Assembly: GCF_004799035.1 (NCBI RefSeq) | Contig: NZ_MWIO01000031.1 | Span: 1 to 64,000 of the forward strand | Direction: 5' to 3' | DNA length: 64,000 bases | Origin: Rhodanobacter lindaniclasticus | GTDB taxonomy: Bacteria; Pseudomonadota; Gammaproteobacteria; Xanthomonadales; Rhodanobacteraceae | Shown: positions 48,001 through 56,154 of the stretch, piece after piece | Layout of the letters: the number at the start of each line of letters is the position of its first letter | Numbering within the stretch: position 1 is the first letter of the stretch | Translations under genes and position numbers: made by a program | The notes under the pieces: generated by a model | What the model saw: only the letters and a program-made list of their open reading frames with translations | Databases searched by the model: none | What the model was told of the DNA's origin: nothing

Positions 48001-51000
48001 ACGCCGGCCAGCGTGGCCGCCACGAACTCGCCCACGCTGTGGCCGATCATCGCCGCCGGCCTGAGGCCCAGGCTCATCCACCACTGCGCTAGCGCGTACT
48101 CGATGGCGAACGTCGCCGGCTGCATCACTGCCGTGGGCAGCAGCGCCGCCGGGTCATCGGCGAATACGCGCGCGGCCAGATCGAAACCGCCCTTCTCGCG
48201 CAAGGCCTCGGCGCAGGCATCGAACGCGTCGCGGAACACCGGCTCGCTGGCATGCAGCGCGCGCCCCATGCCGGCGTACTGGGCACCCTGGCCAGGGAAC
48301 AGGAACACCACGTCGCTCGCCTGCGCCGGCGCGCTGCGGGCCGCTGCCGCGGCGGTTTCCGCGCCGGCCAGCTGCGCGCCGGCGCTGAGGGCGTCATCGG
48401 CGACCACGGCCAGCCGATGGGCGAAGGCCTTGCGCCCGACCGTCAGCGTCCACGCCGCGTCGGCAAGCTCGAGGTCGGGCGCCGCAGTCAAGTGTGCGCC
48501 GAGCCGGGTGGCTGCCGCGCCCAGCGCGGTGGCCGTGCGCGCCGACAGCAACAGCAACTGCGGCCCGGCGATCGGCTCGCCCGGCGCCGGCGCCGGCGCT
48601 TCTTCCAGCACCACGTGCGCGTTGGTGCCGCCCACGCCGAACGAGCTCACGCCCGCGCGGCGCGGCACGCCGGGGGCGCTGGTCCAGTCGTGCAGGCGAT
48701 CGTTGACCACGAACGGCGAGCGGGCGAAGTCGATCGCCGGATTGGCCGCAGCGTAATGCAGGCTCGGCGGAATCCGCCGCTCGGCCAGCGCCAGCGCGGT
48801 CTTGATCACCCCGGTCGCGCCGGCGGCGATCACCAGGTGGCCGACGTTGCTCTTGACCGAGCCGAGGCGGCAGAAACCGGTATCTGGCGTGTCGCGGCGG
48901 AACGCCTTGACCAGGCCCTCGACCTCGATCGGATCGCCGATCGGCGTGGCCGTGCCGTGCGCCTCCACGTAGGAGATGCTGCGCGCGTCGACGCCGGCGT
49001 TGCGCTGGGCCATCGCGACCACCGCGGCCTGGCCCTCGCTGCTGGGCGCCATGAAGCTGGCCTTGGTGCCGCCGTCGTTGTTGATCGCACCGCCACGGAT
49101 CACCGCGATGATCGGGTTGCCATCGGCCTGCGCGTCGGCCAGCCGCTTCAGCAGCACCACCGCCGCGCCATCGCTGAACACCGTGCCGCGTGCCTCGGCG
49201 TCGAAGCTGCGCGTGTGGCCGTCCGGCGACAGCATGGCGCCGTCCTGGAACAGATAGCCGCTGCGCGGCGGGCAGGTGATCGAGGCGCCGCCGGCCAGCG
49301 CCATCTCGCACTGGCCGTTGCGCAGGCTCTCCATTGCCTGGCAGATCGCCACCAGCGAGGTGGAACAGGCGGTATGCACACTCACCGTCGGGCCGGTGAG
49401 ATCGAGCTTGTGCGCGACCCGCGGCGCGATGAAATCCTTCTCGTTGTCCAGCATGACCTGGAACGCCCCGAGCTTTTCGACCTGGTCGGGATGCGCGCTG
49501 ACGTGATGCTGGAAATAGGTCGCGTTGTACATGCCGGCGAACACGCCGACCGGACCGTCCTGTGCGCCGGGCGCATGGCCGGCGCGTTCCAGGCACTCCC
49601 AGCACAACTCCAGGAACAGCCGCTGCTGCGGATCCATCAACTCCGCCTCGCGCGGGCTGATGCCGAAGAACGCGGCGTCGAACAGCTCCACGCCGTCGAT
49701 CACGCCGCGTGCGGGGACGTAGGCCGGGTCGTCGCGCAGGCTGGCCGGAATCGACGGGTCGAGCTCGCCCGGCGCGAAACGGGTGATCGACTCGCGCCCT
49801 TCGCACAGGTTCTGCCAGAAGCTCTCGATGTCCGCGGCCCCGGGGAAGCGGCCGCTCATGCCGATGATCGCGATCGGTTCGGCGCCGGCGTGCGCGCCGG
49901 CGGAACGGGGGCGGGCCAGCCGCGCCGGTTCGATGCCGTCGGCGCCGGCGTGATCGCGGTGACGGGCCAGCGCCAGCGGCGTGGGATCGCGGAAGAAGGT
50001 CAGCACGTCCAGCGTGGCATCGCCGTCGCGACGCAAGCGATCGACCAACCGCACCGCCAGCAGCGAGCTGCCGCCCAGCTCGAAGAAATTGTCGCGGCGG
50101 CCCACCTTGTCCAGCGCGAGGCTGGCGGCAAACGCCGCGCACAGGCGTGTCTCCGCCTCGCCCACCGGAGTCTCGTAGGCCGCGGCCAGCTCCGGCCGCG
50201 CGCTGCCCGGTGCCGGCAACGCGGCGCGGTCGAGCTTGCCGTTGGCGGTGACCGGCAGCGCGTCCAGCACCACCCAGGCGGCCGGCAGCATGAACTCCGG
50301 CAGTTCGGCGGCCAGGCCGCGGCGCAACGCCGGCAGGTCGGGACGGGCGGCGGCGGGCGCCACATAGGCCACCAGGCGCTTGCCCAGCGGCGGGTCGTCG
50401 CGCAACACGACGGCGCAAGCGCGTACGCCGGGCTGGCGCAGCAGCGCCGCCTCGATCTCGCCGGTCTCGATGCGGTAGCCGCGGATCTTGACCTGGCCGT
50501 CGCGGCGCCCGACGAACTCCAGCACGCCATCATGGCGCCAGCGCACCAGGTCGCCGGTGCGATACAGCCGATCGTCGGCGCCGCCGAACGGATCGGCCAC
50601 GAAACGCTCGGCGGTCAGCTGCTCGCGCCCGAGATAGCCGCGCGCCACGCCGGCGCCGCCGACGTACAACTCGCCGACCACACCCGTCGGCAGCAGCTCA
50701 CCGGCGGCGCCCATCACGTACACGCGGGTGTCGGCGATCGGCCGACCGATCGGCACCGAGCGCGCGTCGGCAGGCAGGTCGCGCGGGATCGGCCAGGTGC
50801 AGGTGAACGTGGTGCACTCGGTCGGGCCGTAGCCGTTGATGATCTCCACGCCGGGCAACGCGGCCAGCGCGCGACGCACGTGGTCGACCGACAGCGCCTC
50901 GCCGCCGATCAGCAACTGGCGCAGCCCGTCGAGCCGACGCGGCTCCTCGTCGACCACCGCATTGAACAGCGACGAGGTCAGCCACGCCGTGCTGACGCCT

Positions 51001-52328
51001 TCGCCGGCGATGGTTGCGGCCAGGCCGGCGGCGGTGGGGATCGTTTCGGGATGGACTACCACGCGGCCGCCGTTCAACAGCGCGCCCCAGATTTCCAGGG
51101 TCGACGCATCGAAACCGAGCGGCGCGGCGTGCAGCATGCGCGTGTCCGAATCCAGCCGCACGTAGTCGACGCCGCATACCAGTCGGATGATCGAACGATG
51201 GGCGATCGCCACGCCCTTGGGCGTGCCGGTGGAGCCGGAGGTGTACATCACGTAGGCGAGCGCATTGCCGTCGACCGCAGGCAGCGGCGCGTCGTGCGGC
51301 GCGGGTGCGGACTCGACGGCATCCAGCGCCACGCACGCCACGCCCTCGGGCAACGACGGTGACGACGACGTCGACGCCACCAGCACCATCCGCGCGCCCG
51401 CATCGGCCAGCGCGAACGCCAACCGCTCCGGCGGGTAGTTGCGGTCGAGCGGCAGATAGGCCGCGCCGGCCTTGAGCACGCCGAGGATCGCCACCAGCGC
51501 CGCCGCCGAGCGCTCCAGCGCGACGCCGACGATGTCGCCGGGCACGACGCCGACATCGCGCAGATGCCGGGCCAAGGCGCTGGACCGCTCATCGAGCCGG
51601 GCATAGCTCAGGGCGCGTCCGTCCTCGACCACCGCCGGTGCGTCGGCATGTGCGGCGGCGGTGCGGGAGAACAAGGCGGACACGCTGTCGCCGCGGTTGC
51701 GCGGCACCGTGGTGTCATTCCACTGCACCAGCAAGCGCTGGCGTTCGGCCGGGACAAGCAGATCCAGTTCGGCGAGGCTGGCCTCGCCTTCGTCGAGCAG
51801 GCCCGCCCATGCGCGCTGCACGCCACCGGCCAGCAGCTCCACGCTGGCCGCGGTCAGCGGACTGCGCCAGCGCAGTTCGAGGGCAGCGGTATCGCGATCG
51901 ATGCGCCAGGTGGAGAGCGCGGCGGCGTCGCCCGGTACCGCCGTGTCGTGCAGCACCATCCACGCGACCGTGGCCGGAGCCACCGACTCGCCCGGCGCGG
52001 ACAGCACGCCTTCCAGCCACGCCTTGCGCTGCGCGCCGCGAGGCACCGGCACGGTCAGCTGCCGGATGCGTCCGGCCTGGTGCAGTGTCGCCACGGCGGA
52101 CTCGGCGCCGGTCAGTCGCGCCTCGACCAGGGCCAACGCGGCCAACAGGGTCAGCGCAGTGCGCGCGGGATCGACCGCGTCCATCGCCGCCACGCGCGCA
52201 ACCAATGCTTCGTCGAGCGGTACGCGGCGGCTTTGCCAGGCTTCGTCGCCGACAGGCGCGATGCCCGGCAGCACGTCCAGCAACGACACGCCGTCGTCAA
52301 TTGCCACTGGATTGGATGCCGCGCCCAC
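45063..52328 (-). CDS. Hybrid NRPS-PKS: (C remnant)-A-T-KS-AT-ACP-aminotransferase
   Basis: A 2421-residue protein. Residues 1-190 resemble only the C-terminal half of a condensation domain (ending [21 protein letters not shown]) and lack HHxxxDG. Then come A (core [11 protein letters not shown] near 364), T (LGGSSLL near 753), KS (TACSTSL near 987, EAHGT near 1124, KSNVGH), AT (GHSVGE near 1429; SHAFH, the malonyl type), ACP (GLDSLM near 1758), an Ala/Pro-rich linker, and a class III aminotransferase ([12 protein letters not shown] lysine near 2206). No KR or DH is present, so the beta-keto group could be transaminated to an amine. The A pocket reads D-A-L-W-L-G-G-T-F, Val-like. Translation probably starts at GTG (52326-52328) because AGGAGG lies just upstream; an earlier ORF start lacks similarity. 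It is followed after 5 bp by the bimodular NRPS. Confidence 0.92.
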   Translation of the reverse strand: MGAASNPVAIDDGVSLLDVLPGIAPVGDEAWQSRRVPLDEALVARVAAMDAVDPARTALTLLAALALVEARLTGAESAVATLHQAGRIRQLTVPVPRGAQRKAWLEGVLSAPGESVAPATVAWMVLHDTAVPGDAAALSTWRIDRDTAALELRWRSPLTAASVELLAGGVQRAWAGLLDEGEASLAELDLLVPAERQRLLVQWNDTTVPRNRGDSVSALFSRTAAAHADAPAVVEDGRALSYARLDERSSALARHLRDVGVVPGDIVGVALERSAAALVAILGVLKAGAAYLPLDRNYPPERLAFALADAGARMVLVASTSSSPSLPEGVACVALDAVESAPAPHDAPLPAVDGNALAYVMYTSGSTGTPKGVAIAHRSIIRLVCGVDYVRLDSDTRMLHAAPLGFDASTLEIWGALLNGGRVVVHPETIPTAAGLAATIAGEGVSTAWLTSSLFNAVVDEEPRRLDGLRQLLIGGEALSVDHVRRALAALPGVEIINGYGPTECTTFTCTWPIPRDLPADARSVPIGRPIADTRVYVMGAAGELLPTGVVGELYVGGAGVARGYLGREQLTAERFVADPFGGADDRLYRTGDLVRWRHDGVLEFVGRRDGQVKIRGYRIETGEIEAALLRQPGVRACAVVLRDDPPLGKRLVAYVAPAAARPDLPALRRGLAAELPEFMLPAAWVVLDALPVTANGKLDRAALPAPGSARPELAAAYETPVGEAETRLCAAFAASLALDKVGRRDNFFELGGSSLLAVRLVDRLRRDGDATLDVLTFFRDPTPLALARHRDHAGADGIEPARLARPRSAGAHAGAEPIAIIGMSGRFPGAADIESFWQNLCEGRESITRFAPGELDPSIPASLRDDPAYVPARGVIDGVELFDAAFFGISPREAELMDPQQRLFLELCWECLERAGHAPGAQDGPVGVFAGMYNATYFQHHVSAHPDQVEKLGAFQVMLDNEKDFIAPRVAHKLDLTGPTVSVHTACSTSLVAICQAMESLRNGQCEMALAGGASITCPPRSGYLFQDGAMLSPDGHTRSFDAEARGTVFSDGAAVVLLKRLADAQADGNPIIAVIRGGAINNDGGTKASFMAPSSEGQAAVVAMAQRNAGVDARSISYVEAHGTATPIGDPIEVEGLVKAFRRDTPDTGFCRLGSVKSNVGHLVIAAGATGVIKTALALAERRIPPSLHYAAANPAIDFARSPFVVNDRLHDWTSAPGVPRRAGVSSFGVGGTNAHVVLEEAPAPAPGEPIAGPQLLLLSARTATALGAAATRLGAHLTAAPDLELADAAWTLTVGRKAFAHRLAVVADDALSAGAQLAGAETAAAAARSAPAQASDVVFLFPGQGAQYAGMGRALHASEPVFRDAFDACAEALREKGGFDLAARVFADDPAALLPTAVMQPATFAIEYALAQWWMSLGLRPAAMIGHSVGEFVAATLAGVFSLRDAIALVARRGALMQAQPAGAMLSVRLPLDALQVRLPVELALAAENAPGACVVAGPAGAIENFRAVLEADCIAARLLQTSHAFHSAMMEPVLAPFREALAAVELGRPQLPLVSTALGDWLDATRAGSIDYWTQHLRVPVRFSSALARVLDAPSRVLLEVGPRHTLTTLARQQLGAARERIVAVPSLADAADAERAALLQAAGQLWCRGVALDPTRLDHRARRRRVRLPTYPFERQRCWLDAAPAASPAPSFVMPIPVAAAPAAEEAPMPQVATPVDRRPRLVNQLKAVFEDITGIELDDADSTSNFIELGLDSLMLTQVALHLSRVFPVKVTFRQLMVDHASLDRLAALLDEQMPPDAPAAPVAAPVAAPVAAPTLAAPTLAVPALPTAGAGGNDYVRHVIDQQMQLMAQQLALLGGTASAAAPVAPAPQAAPPASVAMPPPAAPVSTSADRDEEAALAHTRYDVKKAFGAIARIDNGQLELSSHQRERLDRFIERYVARSRKSKQYTEAQRPHMADPRVVNGFRPLTKEIVYPLVVERSKGSRLWDLDGNEYVDALNGFGMSLFGWQPDFVLEAIRRQLDLGYEIGPQHPLAGEVARLVCEVTGHDRAALCNTGSEAVLGALRVARTVTGRSTVVLFSGSYHGIIDEVIVRGTKKLRAVPAAPGIMRNTAENVIVLDYGTPESLEIIRSRANELAAVLIEPVQSRRPDFQPVDFLREVRKITAASGTLCIFDEIVTGFRAHPGGTQALFGIQADLATYGKVVGGGYPIGVIAGKREFMDALDGGSWQFGDDSVPTVGVTYFAGTFVRHPLALAAAQAVLQHMKEQGSGLQERLNARTSAMAAELNAFCDEVGAPIAVKHFASFWKTQFLEEHPLQDLLFAMMRSRGVHILDNFPCFFTSAHSEADFQQITQAWKDSVIELQEADFLPRRTATARNVMDARQPPLPGARIGREPDGRPAWFVQVPGQPGGYTKVS

Positions 52329-52498
52329 CGCCCCCTCCTGGTCGGGGCGGCGATGACCGCCACGACACTCGCCGATCTCCTTCGGGCAGGATGCGCATCG
52401 TTCGCGAGGCATCGCGGATCGACCGGCATCTGCCCAGCGGAACTGCCTGGAGGCGCCCGCTTGTCGCGTCGTCACCAAACCAGCCCCTGGACGACAAG

Positions 52499-52528
52499 AT
52501 TAGCGCAAAATCGTGCAGAACTGTGCAA
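52499..52528 (-). promoter_or_regulatory. Candidate sigma-70 promoter of the NRPS/PKS operon
   Basis: On the minus strand, TTGCAC (-35, 52523-52528) and GCTAAT (-10, 52499-52504) are separated by 18 bp. They lie in the relatively AT-rich part of the 242-bp gap before the 45063-52328 gene. The -10 box matches four of six consensus positions. Transcription would give a leader of about 160 nt. Confidence 0.4.
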
Positions 52529-52570
52529 CAGAACACGCCATTCTAGATGCCTGTGTGCTATGCAGCAAAG

Positions 52571-53407
52571 CTAGGGCGCAGCGGCGGACTGGAACGCAAA
52601 CAGCCACAGGATCGCCCGCTGGCGCGGGCTGCCACTCCAGCTCACCCGATAGGTGCCGGCACGGTCGACCTGACGGTAGGCCACCGCGCACTGCACGCCG
52701 CTGATCGGCGGCAACTGCAGATAGCTGTCGATCACCGTGAAACCGTTGTCCGGCACCGCGCTCATCTGGCGCACGTTGCCGTCACCCCACCACACCGCGA
52801 TCAAGGTGGCCGGCCCGGTCGTGGCGACCTCGCCGCTGGTCACGCTGAAGCGGTCGTCCGGTTCGGAGAGCATGCCTTCCAGCGTGCGCTTGAGCTTGCC
52901 CGCGATGCGCTGGGTCAAGGTCGGCGCGGGGTAATTCTGGGCGAAATCCTGCAGCACGGCGGCGTGGCGGATCTCCACGAAGGGAATGGTGATCTCGCGG
53001 TCGGGCTCGCCCGGCTTGTCGATGCTGACCGTGTGGTGCGGACCGCCGGGGCCGGCCAGCGACACGTAGGCCTTCACGTCGAAGCGGCCCTGGTAGCCGT
53101 CGTAGACGGCGGTGGGGCCGACCTGGGTCCAGTGCCGCCCATAGCTGTCGGTCGGCGGCACCGCGTTACTGGCAAAGCCGCCATTGAGCACCAGCAACGC
53201 ACTGCCCGTGGGTGCCGTGTCGAGCGGCACGGTCACGGCAGGACGGCGGCCGCGGTGATCGGCCTGCGCCAGCAGGGTGTGGACGCCGAGCGCCGGCGGC
53301 GCGGGCACCGGAGGAACCGGCCCGTCGACGCCTGCCGCGGTCAGCGGAATGCAGGCCAGCATGAGCACCCGCCAGGCCCGGCGACCGCCACGCGACCGCC
53401 CGGACAT
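52571..53407 (-). CDS. Secreted protein of unknown function
   Basis: A 278-residue protein with a basic start and a hydrophobic segment (about residues 13-26) like a signal peptide, followed by a Pro/Ala/Val linker. The rest is a beta-rich domain with short motifs (LLVLNGGFASNAVPPTDSYG, IPFVEIRHAAVLQDFAQNY). Two cysteines appear at most, one within GVQCAVAY. I do not recognise the family. The start overlaps the TGA of the dioxygenase gene (ATGA), so the two are coupled; the NRPS/PKS gene follows 243 bp downstream. Confidence 0.7.
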   Translation of the reverse strand: MSGRSRGGRRAWRVLMLACIPLTAAGVDGPVPPVPAPPALGVHTLLAQADHRGRRPAVTVPLDTAPTGSALLVLNGGFASNAVPPTDSYGRHWTQVGPTAVYDGYQGRFDVKAYVSLAGPGGPHHTVSIDKPGEPDREITIPFVEIRHAAVLQDFAQNYPAPTLTQRIAGKLKRTLEGMLSEPDDRFSVTSGEVATTGPATLIAVWWGDGNVRQMSAVPDNGFTVIDSYLQLPPISGVQCAVAYRQVDRAGTYRVSWSGSPRQRAILWLFAFQSAAAP

Positions 53408-54330
53408 CACGAATCGCCGACTTTGGCGTACGGCGCGGCATCCGAATCGACGGACGCGCCGGCCAGTCGCCGCGCCAGCCGCTTGGCGCCGGTGTAGAGG
53501 CCGCCGGCCGCCAGCGTGGCGGCGTCGAACAGCGGGAAGCGACCCACCACTGGCGGCACCCAACCCCGACCGCGCAGCATGTCGTGGGTGCGATGCAGCA
53601 GGGCGTCGCGCCGCGTCGACCGCGTGTAGTAGGTGAAGCTCATGGTGATCGACGGGCCATCCCCGTTCTCGACCATGTGCGGGCTGGTCGAGGGCATGTA
53701 CGCGCCCATCCCGGGTTCCAGCTCGAACACCTGCGCGCGCTCGCGATACTCCTCGCGCCACTGCAGCAGCTCGCGCGAATGGGTGCGGTGAAAACGGTCG
53801 CGCGCATGCTCGCTGACCACCTGCGTGTCGCGATGGTCCCAGACGTAGATGCGCTTGCGGCCCTGTACCTGCAGGATGAAATTGTGTTCCTTGTCCATGT
53901 GGAACGGCGTCACCGCCCTCGGCGAGGTGAGGAAGATCCAGCCGGCGCGATAGCACATGCCCGGGTCGACCACCTCCACCTGCGGCCGGATCGAATCGAG
54001 CACCTCGTCGACGACGGCGCGGTACTGCGGGTCGGACTGCACGTTGAGCAGCGAAGTCCATGCCGCGGCATGCTCGATATCGCTCAGCGTCGCCTCGACA
54101 CCCTTGGCGTTGGGGTGCAGGCGGGGGGCCTCGTTGAACGACGTGCCCGCCGTGGCGTCGCCGCTGTGCGAGCGCACGCGGCCACGCGCCTCCAGCCGCT
54201 TGCCCAGCTCGACCAGGGCCGGCAACTGCAACGCGGGGTGCGCCGCCAGATGATGCCGCACACCCTGTATCCGCCAGGGATCGAACTGATCCCAGGCGAC
54301 TTCCAGCCACTTGGACGATGGACCCGACAT
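53407..54330 (-). CDS. JmjC/cupin-type Fe(II)/2-oxoglutarate-dependent dioxygenase
   Basis: A 307-residue protein with a double-stranded beta-helix. The iron-binding facial triad is visible as H144-x-D146 (PFHMDKEHNF) and H218 (STSPHMVENGD), with conserved VQGRKRIYVWD between. Family members hydroxylate amino-acid side chains, including aminoacyl thioesters of NRPS lines. Its place upstream of the hybrid synthase makes a tailoring role in this pathway plausible; polysaccharide or protein substrates cannot be excluded. The start (54328-54330) gives MSGPSSKWLEV; it shares an operon with the TIGR04325-like methyltransferase upstream. Confidence 0.8.
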   Translation of the reverse strand: MSGPSSKWLEVAWDQFDPWRIQGVRHHLAAHPALQLPALVELGKRLEARGRVRSHSGDATAGTSFNEAPRLHPNAKGVEATLSDIEHAAAWTSLLNVQSDPQYRAVVDEVLDSIRPQVEVVDPGMCYRAGWIFLTSPRAVTPFHMDKEHNFILQVQGRKRIYVWDHRDTQVVSEHARDRFHRTHSRELLQWREEYRERAQVFELEPGMGAYMPSTSPHMVENGDGPSITMSFTYYTRSTRRDALLHRTHDMLRGRGWVPPVVGRFPLFDAATLAAGGLYTGAKRLARRLAGASVDSDAAPYAKVGDS

Positions 54331-54406
54331 GCCCCCTCCCGCGATCCGCAAGCTGCGCCGCGGGATCGAAGCGGCAGTGTGCCCCGCACCCCGACGCCCC
54401 GCAAGC

Positions 54407-55246
54407 TCAGTCGCGGCGGAAGCAGAAGCCGTGGTAGCGGTCGACCGAGCAGGCGGGTTCGAACGGAATGCGCATGTGACGCTCGGTCGTCGACCAGTGA
54501 TCGACCACACGATAGCCGGCTGCCGCAAACTCTTCGATGAAGGCATCCAGCGCGGACACCCGATATGGGCAGTTGGCAATGCCGACCCGGCGTCGGGTGA
54601 CGCGCTGGAGGGTCACGAAGCTGCGCTCGGGGTGCAGCGGCGTCACGTTGACCAGCACGTGGCGCGGCGGCTCGCGCAACGGCCGCAGCAGCTCCGGCAG
54701 CGAATAATCGAGGTACTGCAGCACGCCACTGCAGAGCAGCACGTCGCAGCCGTTGGCGTCCTGCGGCGAATCGGTGAAGCCGAGCTTGCCGGCGCCGTCC
54801 TCTCGCTCGGCCAGCGCGCGTCCGGCCGCGACCACGGCGGGGACATCGTGCACCAGCCAGCGCAGGTCATCGGGATACGGCAGGTGGTGGCGGAAACCGA
54901 AATAGCTGGTGCCCACATTGCCGCCCAGGTCGAACAGTTTCCGCGCATCGGCGGCAAACAGCTGCGAGAGCCAGAACAGCACCGGGTAATCCACGATCTG
55001 CACGCGCTCCAGCCGGTCGGCGTAGAGCTCGCCCGATTGCGGCTGGTCGTAGCTGGTCGGCAACGAAGCCGGCGCCCCGGCACGCGCCGCCTCGACACTG
55101 GCGAACACGCCACCGTAGGCATTGCCGGGCAACACGTCGCTGGCGAACAGGCGCCGGTAGAGCGGCCGCGCGAGCAGGCGCACGCCCGGCAATTCGGCCA
55201 CGCCGAGCGCAACGCCACGCAGGCTTGCGGACAGTCCCCTGGACAT
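54407..55246 (-). CDS. TIGR04325-like methyltransferase
   Basis: A 279-residue protein with an early LFDLGGNVGTSYFGFR (SAM-binding glycine motif, about residues 100-115) and DVLLCSGVLQYLDYSLPELL (motif III region). C-terminal YRVVDHWS precedes MRIPFEP and YHGFCFR. This pattern is that of the TIGR04325 family, found in polysaccharide and lipopolysaccharide loci; its substrate is not known. GGAGG lies a few bases before the ATG at 55244-55246. It leads the minus-strand operon methyltransferase, dioxygenase, secreted protein. Confidence 0.85.
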   Translation of the reverse strand: MSRGLSASLRGVALGVAELPGVRLLARPLYRRLFASDVLPGNAYGGVFASVEAARAGAPASLPTSYDQPQSGELYADRLERVQIVDYPVLFWLSQLFAADARKLFDLGGNVGTSYFGFRHHLPYPDDLRWLVHDVPAVVAAGRALAEREDGAGKLGFTDSPQDANGCDVLLCSGVLQYLDYSLPELLRPLREPPRHVLVNVTPLHPERSFVTLQRVTRRRVGIANCPYRVSALDAFIEEFAAAGYRVVDHWSTTERHMRIPFEPACSVDRYHGFCFRRD

Positions 55247-55404
55247 CGTTGCTCCTCCCTCCGCCACCGGTGCGCCACGCTAGCACGAGCGCCCGCTGGC
55301 GCGCCCTGCCCTCCGCGCCGAACAGGTATAGTCCCGCAGAACGGCGGCATGAACGAGGGTGCGCGACGGGCGACCCGGCTCGCAGCATTGGGGAGAAGCA
55401 CGAC

Positions 55405-56061
55405 GTGGCGCGCGAGACCGATTTCCTGGACCTCTACAGGCTGCTTGACCTCGAACCGGGCTGTGGCCTGGGCGAGTTCAAGCATGCCTATCGACGCCGC
55501 GTGGCGGTCCTGCACCCCGATCGCCGCAGCGATGATCCGCACGGCGTGGCCGCGCAACGGCTGCAACAGCTCACCGCGATGTACGGCATGGCGATGGAGT
55601 TCCATCGCGCGCACGGCCGTTTGCCCGGCGCGGCAAGTGTGCGGCCGTCCCCATCACCGGCGGGCGAGGCCGGGCCGGCAGCGGTGGCGCCGCGGGTACG
55701 CACGAGCCGGCGGCGCTCCCGCCGCTGGTTGTTGCTGCCGGCCGCCGCCATCGCGGTGTGGCTGCTGTGGCCGGGCGAACCGCCCTCGCCGCCCGCTGCC
55801 CCGCCCGCCGAAATCGTGCATCACGCCGCGCCGACGCCGTTGGCGGAGCGGCCGGCGGCACAGCCGGCGTGGGGTTTGGGCATGGATGCCGCCAGCGTGC
55901 GCAGCATCGAAGGCGAACCCACCCTGATGCCCAGCGACCAGCGATGGGAGTATGGCCCGTCGTGGGTGCGCTTTGAAGACGGCAAGGTGGTCGACTGGTA
56001 CAGCTCGCCGCTGTACCCGCTGCATGTCACCGCGCACGGCGGCGCGCCGCGGGGCCAGTGA
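55405..56061 (+). CDS. J-domain (DnaJ-like) membrane protein
   Basis: A 218-residue protein. The N-terminal J-domain (about residues 6-60) has the diagnostic H37-P38-D39 in LHPDRRSDD. One transmembrane helix is near residues 107-123, followed by a proline-rich stretch and a small C-terminal domain ending SSPLYPLHVTAHG. J-domain proteins stimulate DnaK; this one could help secretion or folding at the membrane. GGGGAGA lies about nine bases before the GTG at 55405, which supports it over upstream in-frame starts. It reads opposite to its neighbours and is not obviously linked to the polysaccharide pathway. Confidence 0.78.
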   Translation: MARETDFLDLYRLLDLEPGCGLGEFKHAYRRRVAVLHPDRRSDDPHGVAAQRLQQLTAMYGMAMEFHRAHGRLPGAASVRPSPSPAGEAGPAAVAPRVRTSRRRSRRWLLLPAAAIAVWLLWPGEPPSPPAAPPAEIVHHAAPTPLAERPAAQPAWGLGMDAASVRSIEGEPTLMPSDQRWEYGPSWVRFEDGKVVDWYSSPLYPLHVTAHGGAPRGQ

Positions 56062-56119
56062 GCGCGCGATGCGCCGGACCGCCCCTGATCGACGGCGATC
56101 ACGGCACGGAGGGGCGTCA

Positions 56120-56149
56120 GCCGCGACCGGTACTAACGCCGGTCGCGGC
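56120..56149. terminator. Bidirectional terminator-like hairpin
   Basis: A perfect 11-bp stem (arms 56120-56130 and 56139-56149; left arm GCCGCGACCGG) encloses an eight-base loop. It lies between the convergent J-domain gene (ends 56061) and lyase gene (ends 56155). No T-run follows on either strand, so it is terminator-like rather than a certain intrinsic terminator. Confidence 0.5.
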
Positions 56150-56154
56150 CCGAC

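Noticed and set aside
45058-48084. In-frame upstream extension of the NRPS by about 1000 codons
   Set aside because: It overlaps the hybrid synthase in a different frame; the true N-terminus is at 45057 after the TGA of the first synthase.
45090-51362. Two 1000-codon plus-strand open frames opposite the hybrid synthase
   Set aside because: Same reason: antisense of KS, AT, ACP and aminotransferase coding sequence without recognisable protein features.
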